NCBI GenBank assembly: GCA_032358165.1
Contig: JAALGY010000044.1
Span: 620,001 to 684,000, forward strand
Length of the DNA stretch: 64,000 nt
Reading direction: 5' to 3'
Origin: Diplosphaera chodatii
Taxonomy: Eukaryota; Chlorophyta; Trebouxiophyceae; Prasiolales; Stichococcaceae
Shown here: positions 38,001-49,255 of the stretch, in pieces
How positions within the stretch are numbered: the first letter of the stretch is position 1
How the letters are laid out: each line of letters opens with the position of its first letter
Notes under the pieces: model-generated
The model's database searches: none
The model's input: the letters and a program-made list of their open reading frames with translations, nothing else
Told to the model about the DNA's origin: nothing
Translations under genes and position numbers: made by a program

Positions 38001-40962
38001 CTACTGAAGGGGCGTCAAGGTCGGGTCAGCTTGGGGCTTGACATCGCGCGTGTCTGGCACTGCGCAGAGCGCCGGCAACGACAGCAACGGCGTTGGCGTG
38101 GTGCGGGTGGACATGGGCACAGATGGGAAGTCGACGGGGCTGTTTGGCGCCGCGGTGCACGGGCTGAGGGACACCCTGGAGCGCAGGCGGCTGCTGCAGG
38201 AGGGGCTGCTGGCGGGGCCGGCGTCGGTCGGGGACGACGTGCTGCAGGGCCACCTCCCCAGCCTGCTGCACGGCTTCAGCGACGCAGCGCAGGTGCACCA
38301 TCCGCTCCAGGGTTGCAGTCATATAACAGAAAAATGGTTCATTACCCTGACTCGCTTCCATGCAGAGTCTCGGCTCACTTGGCAAGCCCCCAAAGAGCTA
38401 ATGTGTCCTCGGAACCAAACTGCCCTGGCGGCAAGCTGCCGCGCTTGTGTTCAACAGAAGGCACTCCCCCTCTGGTCCGGTCTGAACTGATCTTCTCATC
38501 GCCGCTCCTCGCTGCCTGTCGCAGGACTTCAGGCGCACGCTGCAGGCGACCACGGTGGCGGCCGCCGGCAGCTGCATCGGCGCCAGCTTCACAGTGACAA
38601 AGACGGGGTGCAGCGTCAACTGCGCCTCCGCAGCCACGCAGGTGCTCGGAGATGAGGCTAACACCACTGCAGCCTTACATTAGCTGACAGGTTTCCAAGC
38701 TTGCGCGCTGTATAGTGCCCCTGAGAGCAGGGCACAAGCTGCCAGCGCTTTGGCTGGTGTTGCTGGTGCACACGCCTTGTGTGGCAGACGCCACGGCATC
38801 CGACAACATCGTAGCATGCCAGCTGCAAGATGGTACAGCAGCTTCAATACTGATTCATGCTGAGTATGTGCTGCAGGCGGGGCTCACAGTGACGCAGCTG
38901 GTGCTGCTGAACCCGCAGCTGGTGAACAACCCCACCAAGACGTGCAAGGTGTCTGCTGGCCAGTCGCTCTGCAAAGGTGGGCAATCAGAGTCTTTAATAT
39001 CGGATGTCTGTGTACCAACCGTTGTGCGCCAAACACTCCTGTCTGGGTTATTTGTACACAGACATCGTGTGAGTGGCAACATGTTTCCCGGCTTCCAATG
39101 TCGGTGGCCTCTAAGAAGGCTTGGTCACTCTTGCAGATGCAGGGGCAGCAGGATCACGGGTCCCCGAGCAAAACCCAAACATGCTGTGGTCTCTGCAGGC
39201 TGCGTGGGCACGGTGTGCGGGGTGAAGGTGTCGGCGGCGCTGTCCGACTTCCTCAACTTCCCCAACCTCAACCTGCTGATGTGCGGGCTGCTGGCGGAGT
39301 GCGGCAACCCCGCGTACATCGCCGGGGGCGGGGGACAGGTGTGGTTTCAAATGTTGCCTGCACGTTGCCTGCGTACATACAGTATGTGCGTACCCCCCTC
39401 CTGGTGAGGTGCACCTTGTGAAATGTCCCCAAAGTCGGGCTGCTGGACAGCAATTCAAGGACACGCTCGGCAGTGGTCACGTCCATGGCTCATGTACATC
39501 ATGGCTGTTGGTGCTTGAATGTGCTTCCTTCCCCTACCATCCGGACACCTGCTGCACAGGATGAGGAGCTCACGATCACGATGAGCAAGCAGTCGGCGTC
39601 CACCCGCGCCTACACCGCGGCAGGCGGCGAGCAGGTGGGCACCCTGAGCCGTGCCGCTGTGTCAGATGGGCCAGCGACACCTCTCGACACACACACACCG
39701 CATCGGGACTCTGCTGTCTCCCACGCCCATTTGCGACGCATGGGGCCTTGGCACATCGTGCCAGGCTTCTGGCAGAAGGCTCTGACGTTGATGGCAACCT
39801 GCCGGCGCTGCTGCTGCCTCAACACCTCAACACCCGCACATACCATGCTGTAAGATGTGGCATCCCCTCTAGCATAGAGGACTGTGTATAGATCTCACGC
39901 CCGCCAGCCTGCTGTGTGAAGTGCTTGCCTGGTGGCTCAGCATCAGGCACTCAAACTGCAGATCGCGCCATTCTTTGCGTCTGACGGCCCGGCGGTCACC
40001 AACCCCGGCTCGCTGCTGCACCTCAGCATCTACCCCAGCTACTACAACGGGGTGCCACGGGTGCGTCACGACAGCTGTGTGCACGGTGGTGTCTTTAGCG
40101 CCACATGATGCATTAACTCCCACGGGAACTGCACCCACCACTAGATCCTTTGCGTCTGTCCTCTGTGCACTGTTGTCCTGGGTTTGAACCCTGGACCCTC
40201 AATCAGTTTGTGCGAGCATCTGGCGACTCTGCTCCTGGCACCGCCCGCAGTTGGCAAAGGGCGGCAGCGCGGGCCTGGTGTCCTGGGTGCAGACGGTCAT
40301 CGTGCCGGACACGCCCGCGAACCGCACCGCGGCGGCCAGAAAGCTACAGGCAAGTGCTGGCGCAAGTGTATATGAAACCAGCAATGAAACGGTGCAGACC
40401 CTGCGCGCTGCTGCCAGGCCTGCCGGGTATCCACATCGCACAACAGACACTAGCGGAGCTACTGGCACTCCCCAAAGTCAGCTTGTCTGCACAGTACTGT
40501 CGGATGGATGTGAGCAACTCGCCAATTCTGCACGTATGGGGAGATTGATCGCAGGCGAATTGCTGGCACCTGCGAGTGTCGACATGCTATGCTGTGTAAA
40601 TGTTTGGTGAAAATGGTGCTGCTGCAGGCGGCAGACCCAGGGGCGCTATTGGAGGACCACAGCGACATCATGCACCACGGGCGGCGTCTGCAGGTGCGAC
40701 CATGAGGGTGCCATCATGCTGAAACGGAGACCCCTCTGCAGACGGCCCTATTTCGGTACCATGCACAGGCGGCACGCTTGCCGCCGTCATGTCGTTCAAA
40801 ACACATTGGTGGCATGAGTGAGCGGACTAACGGTGAACAGCGACGGTCGCGACCTTGCTGCAGGGCTTCCGGAAGCCCGTGTACCGAGGTAATAAGCGGT
40901 ACCGGCAGACCAGCCGCAACCCGCGCACCATGGTTATTTCCCGTTGGCGCCGCATCTGGTAG
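35032..40962 (+). CDS. Secreted fibro-slime domain protein with three LysM domains
   Basis: Seventeen exons join in phase to 747 residues: 35032-35317, 35461-35651, 35891-36040, 36271-36457, 36714-36852, 37061-37162, 37380-37483, 37763-37827, 38068-38292, 38525-38641, 38877-38976, 39199-39338, 39560-39634, 39962-40060, 40251-40349, 40628-40693 and 40864-40962. An N-terminal signal peptide (YRWLLALAAAAASLAGAAAQ) is followed by a fibro-slime domain (PA14-related) with VTLRNFNKAG at its start and the core LFVYMNGELVVDLGGVHG. Three LysM-type modules follow, each split by introns: CNSVWGVAGNDTCAAIANKS with LNPGLDCAKLTPGQLVC; VYETGAGDSCLTV with LPAGTSVCLPQ; and FTVTKTGCSVNCASAATQAG with LVLLNPQLV. 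The C-terminal third has no domain I recognise and ends basic. LysM binds N-acetylglucosamine glycans, so a wall or matrix role is inferred. The intron after 40349 begins GCAAGT. Confidence 0.85.
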
Positions 40963-42780
40963 TCAAGCCACAGTCGGGACAACACTGTCACTCACTGAAG
41001 AAGCGAACTGGCACTGCAAGCGTAACTGGCAACGCGCAAAGCGTAGAGCTCTGCTGTTTATTGGTTGTTGTTCAGTCGCCAAAGCGTGGAGTGAGAATTA
41101 CTGAAAGTGCAAGTGATGCCCGGTCTGTATACACCAAAGGGCAGTGTGGCAGGTGTGTGGTCTGAAAGGCTGAGACACAGCTTCAGTGTATATGCGATGG
41201 AGCGCAACATGAAACGTTGGTTAGGGGTGTTGCAAGGCATGTCAGCTGCATGCTGCCTGGTGCAGCGGCCCGGCTGCTTGTGGGCCGTTTCATAGCGCAA
41301 CTGCATGGGTTCACTCTTGGCACATGATGCGGGCTACGGTGCCAGCCTGACCATAAAGTGTACCAGTCCCGGAATGCCTCAGGGGGATGGGGTGCGACGC
41401 GAGCCACAATCTGTACTGTGGATTCAGACCAGCAAACTTTTGTGACCCCCATCATGTTGTAGGCCACTACGTTCATGCGGCATATCGTGACGATTGCTGC
41501 TGAGGTAAAGTAGCGCAATCGCGACACTCTATTAAGTGCCGATGACAGCACCATGCATGAACATGCTCGACAGGGGTGTGCGTGCGTGCTGCACCGGCAT
41601 GCGCGCTCACGGGCCAGATCATACATCAGCATGCATCTGCTGGCACCCGATGACGCCCGGACAAAGATCTGAAAACGCAGGAAGGCCTTCCGCGAAGGCC
41701 CTCACATGCATGTCATGATTGTCAAGCCCACTGACGGACCGCCTGCAATGCTGCTCCAGCGCGCTGCCAGCGTCTCCTCTGTGGCGATCAGCAGGCCGGG
41801 CTGCTTGATTACCACCCGATCCAAGTCCAGCTGCGCGTGCAGCTGCTATGCGGCCTCAGACAGCTGTTCGTACCGCGATCATCATCAGGTGCACGTGAGA
41901 CATGATCATCACCCTCTGTGCAAGCTGCGCAGTCCTAGAAAAACCAAATTTGCATGTGCGCTGCTAGGCTATCAACTATGAAAAGCCTGATTTGCCTCCG
42001 CTAGCTTGCAAGCCGAGTGCTCCGCGTGTCCGTGCCGAGGTTGTATGGGCAGCTGCTTTGCCGACGCGACGTCGGCTGCCCGCCGGGGAGTTCACGCTGA
42101 TGAGATCAACGCACTTTTCGAGCAGTGACGCGCGGCCAAGCACGCCCATAGCATCAGCATACAGGTGAGGCTCAGCAGACGGCCGTATGTCTGTGGACTA
42201 CGCATTGCGCGCACGCTGCACCACCGGGTGGTACATGTGCTAGCTGCTAGGCTGAGTGACTTGTCACGAGGCGCATTCTGTTGCATCGTCCGCACGCAGC
42301 CGGCTGCGATACCCCGTCAGTCAAACCAAACAGATCCTAACGCTTTGTTCGAGGACTTGGAGGCTTTGTGTTTGATGTTCTGCTGGATGCGCCGCGAGGA
42401 TTCTGTTGCCAGCCGACCATCCTAGCTTTTTGACGGTGATTGTCCGCAGCCAAAATGCACCTTGACGCCGCGTCCTAACAGCAGAATGTACCATACGCCC
42501 TCAACTACGCTGATAACATTTACTTGATCATATGAGAGGAAAGTCAGGTCGTCGTCAGCTGTGTCGGCTGCATGCGTGCTGGTGATCGGTGCCGGCCTGC
42601 TGACTGACTGACGGCCGGTGAACCATATGGTCGGCCGGCTGGTCTACGTTCGTTGCATACAAAAAGCGCATGTGGAAATTTCTGCAATGTTCTTCCTGGG
42701 GGCAACCGGCTTGGCGGAATGTGCTCGAAGGAAGAACCCTTATGCCCCCGCGCGCAGGTAGAACGAGCAGCAGCTGCCAT
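40963..42780. other. Spacer containing a decayed mTERF-like copy
   Basis: Between two co-oriented wall-protein genes lies 1.8 kb. Its centre (41180-41870) holds a degenerate minus-strand relative of the mTERF-like locus at 48-49 kb, listed separately. The parts 41871-42780 and 40963-41180 show no recognisable gene; the latter should be the 3' flank of the LysM gene and the former the promoter region of the next gene. Confidence 0.5.
41183..41870 (-). pseudogene. Decayed copy of the mTERF-like locus
   Basis: On the minus strand, reading from about 41870 down, the DNA parallels 48.55 down to about 48.05 kb. Shared stretches include CAGCTGGAC, then CAGCCCGGCCTGCTG, then CTGGCAGCGC; further down come TATGATCTGGCCCG (against TACGACCTTGCCCG) and a shared block around GGATGGGGT...CGA...GAGCCACA. 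By eye, matched stretches are roughly two-thirds identical. The copy lacks the upstream part of the gene, carries a TAG just before the LDxxR motif, and has several indels. It is annotated as a pseudogene because no continuous frame covers the similarity. Confidence 0.55.
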
Positions 42781-45700
42781 ATGGCCCTACGGCCCATGGC
42801 CGGACGACGCCTGGAAGTGCGCGGCGGCTCTGCAGCATGGATATGCATGGTTATGTTGCTGGGCTTCAGCAGCCTGCCCGCCATCGCCGCCGCAGGTGAG
42901 GCTGCACACCTGCTGCGGACACTGAACATCCTGCTGCCGGTGGAGCTGCTTCCCATGGACAAGCCCATGCACGCTTCATCCTTGCATTCGCTCTTTGAGC
43001 TACCAGCCCTTAACTTCTCTCACTGCAACAATGCTGCATGTTCTACCACGCAGTGGCCGGCCCAGGGCAGCAGCCCGGTCCCAACAAGACCATCGTGCCA
43101 TGCCCCAAGGGCACCGCCAAGCGCGGCGCCGGCAACTTCGCCTGCTTGAGGTCGGGCACCGCAGCACCACGCCACCCAGCATAAGCATCGGCATGCATGT
43201 GACGGCGGGCCACGGACCTGGACCAAGGGTGCGTGCCCCACCACGGGGCTGCACGACGGCTGATCCGGTTTCCGCGGCGCTCCACACCGCAGGTGCAACG
43301 GCAACGCCGACGGCGGCGAGCGCTTCCAGCCCGCCACCGGAGCCACGTCATGCGCCGTGTGCCACGGCCGGGTGACGGACGCGGCGCGCACCCGCTGCGT
43401 CGCTGGGCCGGGCTACCAGCCGGGGCCGAATGGCATTCCGCAGGTGACGCCGTTGGATGCGAAATATACAAGTTTGAACAGGAACCTACCATGCATATGA
43501 CAAATGTCGAGGGTTGTATATTGGCAGCCAGCCGCCTTGTCACAACGTGCTGCAGCTGCCGCGCCATCGCCCACCCCCAAGCAGCGGGCTGCGAACGCAC
43601 CGCTGCGCAGCGCTGCAGGCTGCCCTTTCATGCTGGCGCCCTCGCATGCGCGGACAGGCCCCAGCAGCTGTATGGCATGGTGTCAGGCTGTCGGCACCGC
43701 CATGCGGCTGCGGTGTGGCTCCCGGTCATATCACCATCAGCCCAGCAGCAGTACATCTGCATACGTCTCTGCTGCACAGCCTGCCTCGAGCAATGTGTCA
43801 CAAAGTTGACTCTTCCGCCCACAGCCCTGCCCAGCGGGCACGGCCAAAGCCGGGTCGGGCACCTTCAAATGCCTCCCGTGCGACGGCAACGGGCCGCGCG
43901 GGTGGCCGCGATACGCCCCCCTTCCGGGGGCAACCGCCTGCCTGGAGTGCCCTGGCATCCCCAATGGCGGCGTTGTGAGCACAGACCGCGTCACCTGCCG
44001 CCCGGGCCCAGGTGAGCGTCACACAGACGCTTTGCACATACACTCCTGCTCACAGACAACTCAGGTCCCAGTACAGCTGCACAGTCAGATGCTCACACTA
44101 GTGTGCTTCTCTATGGAGGACCAAGATTCTGAAGGCCTTGGTCTGACTTGACTGGTCTTGCCAGGGTATGTCTGACAGTGGCATCGAAGCACGACCGACG
44201 TGTGGCGCTATACAACCAACGTGTGGCGCTGTTGCCCAGGGTATGAGCCCGGTACGCCCCTCGGCCAGATGGCGGCCTGCCGGGCCGGCACCGCCAAAGC
44301 GGGCACCGGCACCTTCCGGTGAGTGCGGTGCAGGGTTTGAACTGCATGTTGCATTCTGCTCGCTCATCGCCTGTGGCGCTGCTCTCATGTGCAGACGTGC
44401 CCAGCTGCCGCGCCTGCAGGTGCCTACCCTGCAACGGCACCGGGGCGCGCGGCTGGCCGCGGTACGCCCCCCTCCAGGCGGCGACCGCCTGCCTGGAGTG
44501 CCCCGGAGTCCCCAACGGCGGCGTCGTGAGCGCCGACCACAAAGTCTGCCGCCCGGGCCCAGGTGAGTGTCACTTCGACGCTCTGCACATCTGTGTGTGC
44601 AGATGACCCAGGTCCCAGCACACCTGCACGTTCAGATGCTCACACTGGTGTGCTTCCTTCCTCTTCTCTGAAGGTATTCAGATCTTGAAAGCCTTGGTCA
44701 GACTGACAACCTGTCCATGGTTGCCTGGGTATCCTTGACATTACAGTGGCTGTGAAGCACAACATGTGGCGCTGTTGCCCCAGGGTATGAGCCAAGTACG
44801 CCTCTCGGCCAGATGGCGGCCTGCCAGCCCGGCACCGCCAAAAGGGGCACCGGCACCTTCCTGTGAGTGCGGTGTCGGAGTTTCAGCTGCACGTTCCACT
44901 TGCCTGCTCATCATCGCTCGTGACCTGACACTGGAGCGCATTGCACTACTGCCACTGCGGGCTGGGCTACTCAGCTCCGCCCTGTGTTGCAATGGAGGGC
45001 ACACAGACACTGATAGCTCCATGGTGAGGGACGAGCGGCCGTGCGCAGGTGCGAGGAGTGTGATGGCCTCGGCGCCAATGGCGGCCAGCGATACCAGCCC
45101 GGCACAAACGCGACCGCTTGCCTGGAGTGGTGCGTATGATGGATTCCCCCTGTCCACATGCCGCTGCACACCCCCGCCTCATTCCGCCCTGCACATCTGC
45201 ATCGTGCCATGATGTTCCACCCTTGGGGAACTGCCACAATCAACGGACACAAGCTGCTTAAAGTCTACGTTGCTTCCTGCAGCCCGCTTGGCGGCACCGT
45301 CAATGCTGCTCGCACCACATGCAGTGAGTGCTGGTGTTCAGTATACCTGCTGTGCGCTGCTGAACTGCGTGTCTGCCGTTTTTGTTAAATCTGGCATGCT
45401 GCACACAAGCCACCTTCCAAAATCAGCAAACAGCGGTATGTGTGATAGCAATCCTCCGCTTGTGTTTGTGCAGCGACGCCAAGCCCGCCGCCTTCGCGTC
45501 CGCCGCCATCGCCGCCCCCCGCGCCACCTCCTTCGCCACCCCCGCATCCACCGCCGTCTCCCCCTCCAAGCCCGCCGCCGAAGCCGCCACCTGCCCCACC
45601 TCCTTCGCCTCCTCCATCACCGCCTCCACGCCCGCCCCCCAGCCCTCCGCCATCACCACCCCCGCGTCCTCCGCCATCTCCGCCTCCAAGCCCCCCGCCA

Positions 45701-47071
45701 AGCCCACCACCATCGCCGCCCCCTGCCCCACCACCTTCCCCTCCTCCATCACCGCCTCCACGCCCGCCCCCGAGCCCTCCGCCGTCCCCACCCCCGCGTC
45801 CACCGCCGTCTTCCCCTCCAAGCCCGCCCCCTGCCCCACCACCTTCTCCGCCACCCCAGCCTCCACCAAGCCCGCCACCATCTCCACCACCCAATCCACC
45901 TCCCTCACCACCACCCCAGCCTCCCCCCAGCCCACCACCATCGCCGCCGCCCCAGCCTCCGCCCAGCCCACTGCCACTGCCACCGCCGCTGTCCCAACCT
46001 CCGACCAGCCCACAGCTGTCGCCACCACCTCAGCCTCCGCCCAGTTCATCGCCATCACCGTCGCCTCAGCCTCCCCCAAGCCCGCCACCGAACCCGCCAC
46101 CATCAACCCCACCCAATCCACCTCCCTCGCCACCGCCCCAGCCTCCCCCAAGCCCGCCACCGAACCCACCGCCATCACCCCCACCCAATCCCCCGCCCTC
46201 GCCACCGCCCCAGCCTCCCCCAAGCCCGCCACCGAACCCACCGCCATCACCCCCACCTGATCCCCCGCCCTCGCCACCGCCGCAGCCTCCCCCAAGCCCG
46301 CCACCTAACCCACCGCCATCACCACCGCCCCAGCCGCCGCCCAGCCCACCACCTAGTCCCCCGCCATCACCGCCACCAAGCCCACCGCCCTCACCGCCGC
46401 CTCAGCCTCCCCCAAGCCCGCCACCGAACCCACCGCCATCACCCCCACCAAACCCCCCGCCCTCACCGCCACCTCAGCCTCCGCCCAACCCACCGCCGGC
46501 ACCACCACCCCTAACGCCACCTGACCTCAGGGATGTCGCGCCGCCACCGCAGCCGCCGCCATCGCCACCTCCTGACCCGCCACCGTCACCGCCACCTGCC
46601 CCACCGCCATCGCCGCCTCCTGCTGACCCGCCGCCATCGCCGCCTCCTGCTGCACCACCCCCTTCGCCACCTCCTGCTGCCCCGCCGCCATCGCCGCCTC
46701 CTGCTGCACCACCCCCTTCGCCACCTCCTGCTGACCCGCCGCCATCGCCGCCTCCTGCTGCACCACCCCCTTCGCCACCTCCGCCGCCATCGCCGCCACC
46801 GGCCCCACCGCCATCGCCGCCACCCCCTGCCCCGCCGCCATCACCGCCACCTGCCCCACCGCCATCGCCGCCTCCTGCTGCCCCGCCGCCATCGCCGCCT
46901 CCTGCTGACCCGCCGCCTTTGCTGCCCCCTGCCCCGCCGCCGTCGCCGCCACCTGCACCCCCGCCCAGCCCACCGCCGTTATCACCACCCCCCTCACCCC
47001 CGCCCAACCCCCCGCCCTCGCCGCCGCCTTCACCACCGCCGGAGCCGCCCCCGGAGCCACCTCCACCCTGA
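42781..47071 (+). CDS. Secreted Cys-rich protein with long Ser/Pro-rich (extensin-like) tail
   Basis: Ten exons join in phase to 856 residues: 42781-42895, 43054-43150, 43293-43443, 43825-44011, 44240-44318, 44420-44562, 44784-44862, 45049-45129, 45283-45323 and 45474-47071. A signal peptide (WICMVMLLGFSSLPAIAAAG) starts the protein. About 300 residues follow with paired Cys motifs, including RYAPL..ATACLECPG twice, CEECDGLGANGG and GYEPGTPLGQMAAC. They resemble the Cys-rich GCC2/GCC3- or TNFR-like modules of algal surface proteins. The last exon is a single 532-codon open frame of SPPP/PPPSPPP repeats, the hallmark of hydroxyproline-rich glycoproteins of algal walls. It has no Met, so it is reached only by splicing at 45471-45473. 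No membrane anchor follows; the protein ends EPPPEPPPP. A matrix or wall role is inferred. Confidence 0.82.
44012..44940 (+). repeat. Tandem duplication of intron plus Cys-rich exon
   Basis: The block 44012-44395 (intron, exon 44240-44318, start of next intron) is repeated as 44563-44940 (intron, exon 44784-44862, start of next intron). The introns match almost as well as the exons: both contain CAGATGCTCACACT, TGGTGTGCTT or TAGTGTGCTT, and GTGGCGCTGTTGCCC before the acceptor. The exons encode GYEPGTPLGQMAACRAGTA and GYEPSTPLGQMAACQPGTA. Similarity of intron sequence implies a recent duplication. Confidence 0.85.
45474..47071 (+). repeat. Proline-rich codon repeat (SPPP/PPPSPPP), 532 codons
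   Basis: This is 1.6 kb of degenerate CCN/TCN trinucleotides, with short higher-order repeats of 60-70 bp (for example around 46130-46250 and 46590-46790). All three plus frames and parts of the minus frames stay open because of composition. Only the Pro frame is in phase with the upstream exons and ends at TGA 47069-47071. Confidence 0.9.
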
Positions 47072-47954
47072 GCATGGTACAACCACCGCTTCAGACGGCT
47101 GTTGCATGGAGGAGCATATGCTTCGCTTGCTGGATGATATGCTTGTCCCAAGAGCTCGTTAGTGTGTCGATATGCAGGTGACCACACGCTGATGTGCTGG
47201 GTGCCTCCACCTTTGGTAGAGTTTTCGGATCGGGTTCTAGCCAGCTGCCACATAGCAGAAACACTCTGGAACAGCACGCCTCATGCATGGCGAGGTCACG
47301 GTTGCTGCTCAGGGAACCCTGCTGCAGGCTGTACAGCTAGCGAGGCATATGTGTGCGGAGCTGCTTGCTGTCGGGTGCGGCTGGTTGAGATTGTTGCTTT
47401 GGAAGGCCTAGCTGGTGGCCATCTTGTAGCATGAACTGGTATTCTTGGGGTGGTTGTAGAGTAGCGCGAATGCGCTTGCTGTCTTTGTGTACGGAAGTTG
47501 TGTGTGCAGTAGGATGGAACAGCTGGTATGCTTGGATTGCGCGCGAGTCGGTTTCGCTTGTTGCCTATATCACGTGGCTGTTGCACAGGCGATGGGGCAG
47601 GTTGCTGCGCTTCTCAGCACTGCAAGCAACCGGAACCACACAGCATATACAGCATGACAGATACTTTGGTGCGCATACGTATTGAGCTGCTATTGACCTT
47701 TACATCACTGCTGCATGTGCTCATGACCGCCCCAGCCGTCCGCCGTCGCATGTGTCACTTCCCGTGTTCGGTCGCTTGGCTGCTCTGACGGTCAGGCAGT
47801 ATAGTCAATTTGTCATTGTAGCGTCACTGTTGTATTCTTTCGGGAGATGCAGGATAGCACACAGGGTTGCTAAGATGACCTGCACCTCATTGGAGGGCCG
47901 ATGGCGGCTGGATAACAGTCATTGCAGGTCAATGTATACTTCTCATGGGTTCAC
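47072..47954. other. 3' flank of the Cys-rich/Pro-rich gene
   Basis: The composition drops sharply in GC after the Pro-rich tail. No exon, RNA gene or repeat was recognised. It probably contains the 3' UTR of the upstream gene and the end of the mTERF-like locus. Confidence 0.4.
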
Positions 47955-49255
47955 TTACACATGTGATGGCCAGACAGCTACTCTAACGATTCTATGACGA
48001 AACCACCTCAGGGCAGCATGTCGGTCGGCACACGGCAGAGCTGCAAACGCAACATCCATCCAGAACCCAGGGAGCATCCAACCCATCACTTGTAAATGTC
48101 CTGGGATGCCTCTGGCGGGATGGGGTTCGAGCTGAGCCACAGGCCATAGCCTGGGTTCAGAACAGTGAACCCTGTCCTCTGCCATTCTCACCCATGTATA
48201 TGCCGAAAGATTGCACTTTGCCGCCGCAACCAGATAGTATAACCGCCAGACCCTGTAAGGCGCTGACGTGAGGACCTTGGCCATGCTCGCTGCAGGTGTG
48301 GGTGCTTGGCCTGCACGGTCGCGGGCAAGGTCGTATGCACGAAGCTGCTGGCTCTTCCACCCTATCACGCCCTGAAAGTGGGTCAACACACGTGGGCAAG
48401 ACTGCACAAACACCCTCATACCATCATCGCCGAGTGCTGTGGCCGTTTGCAGTGATGCCCAATGCGCTGCCGGCGCCTCATCTGACATGGCCAGCAGGCC
48501 GGGCTGCGCATCCAGCATCCGGCCCACGTCCAGCTGCGGATGCAGCTACTGCATAGCCGCCGCCCGGCGCTGCAGTACGCCTCCAGTGCAATCGAGGTTC
48601 AGGAGCTGCGGTGCCTTGCAATCACCTTGGGGACATCAAGGCTGAACGGCATATCACCCAGCGCAGCCAGCAGCACTCTGACCGCCTTGGCAGCAATGGT
48701 CTTGCTCAGACCCCCAGCAAGCATGAGGCTTCTGGCTGGTGTAAAACCGACGCCATAATCCCGCAGTTCCTCCTCAATAGCCTGCACCCTGTGAAGGATG
48801 CTGGCAGGGCTTTCATTCTTTGAAATGACGCAATGCCGCAGCAGGGCAATTCGCCACGGGGCTTCTGTCCAGCCGCAGGCCGCGGCGGCGTCATGTGCCC
48901 TTGTCATGTAGGCTGTCAGGACCTGTAGATCGCTGTGCCGCGGATGGCTTGCTGCCCACCGAAAAATCTTGCTGCGCAGCCGCCGCTGTTCCACAAGCTG
49001 CTCAGGCTGCACCTCGGCCGCTGGCAGGAGCGCGCCCTGGTCCGTCCAGAACCGCAGCACCGCTGCCTTGGCAGCATCATCCCATGGCACGTCCCTGACA
49101 GGCGTGCGGCTGCTGCGGGTGCGCCTGGGTGTGCTGGGCTTCAAAGCGGCTGCTGGTGCGTACGCGGCTGGTTGGTGTGGCAGGCCGTCGCCGTGATGAC
49201 GATCACCCTGCCCTGCTGCACAGCTGAAAGGGTCGTCTGGCTGCTTGTCGGACAC
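47955..49255 (-). pseudogene. mTERF-like (mitochondrial/plastid transcription termination factor) gene, probably disrupted
   Basis: The open segment 48599-49255 encodes 218 residues with mTERF-type helical repeats: YGVGFTPARSLMLAGGLS, AAKAVRVLLAALGDMPFS and LDVPKVIARH. Similarity then continues in another frame (QLLNLDCTGGVLQRRAAAMQ, then after a TAG LHPQLDVGRMLDAQPGLL and DGMRVFVQSCPRVLTHF). Those segments look coding, so a one-base shift near 48602 followed by an in-frame TAG near 48545 suggests recent inactivation. The alternative is an intron running from GTGATT (after DVPK) to the TAG acceptor, which would drop half a repeat. mTERF proteins bind organelle DNA or RNA and act in organelle gene expression. 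Downstream sequence (47955-48400) has no clear ending. Start at 49255 (MSDKQPDDP) is the first Met of the open segment; no clear transit peptide is seen. Confidence 0.5.

Noticed and set aside
45270..46514. 414-residue Arg/His/Pro-rich plus-strand frame
   Set aside because: Out of phase with the nine upstream exons; it reads through the exon-9 donor and the 45324-45473 intron.
45385..47277. Long Gly-rich and Ala/Val-rich frames on the minus strand
   Set aside because: They are the antisense of the Pro-rich exon; open only because CCN/GGN codons lack stops. No splice or domain support.
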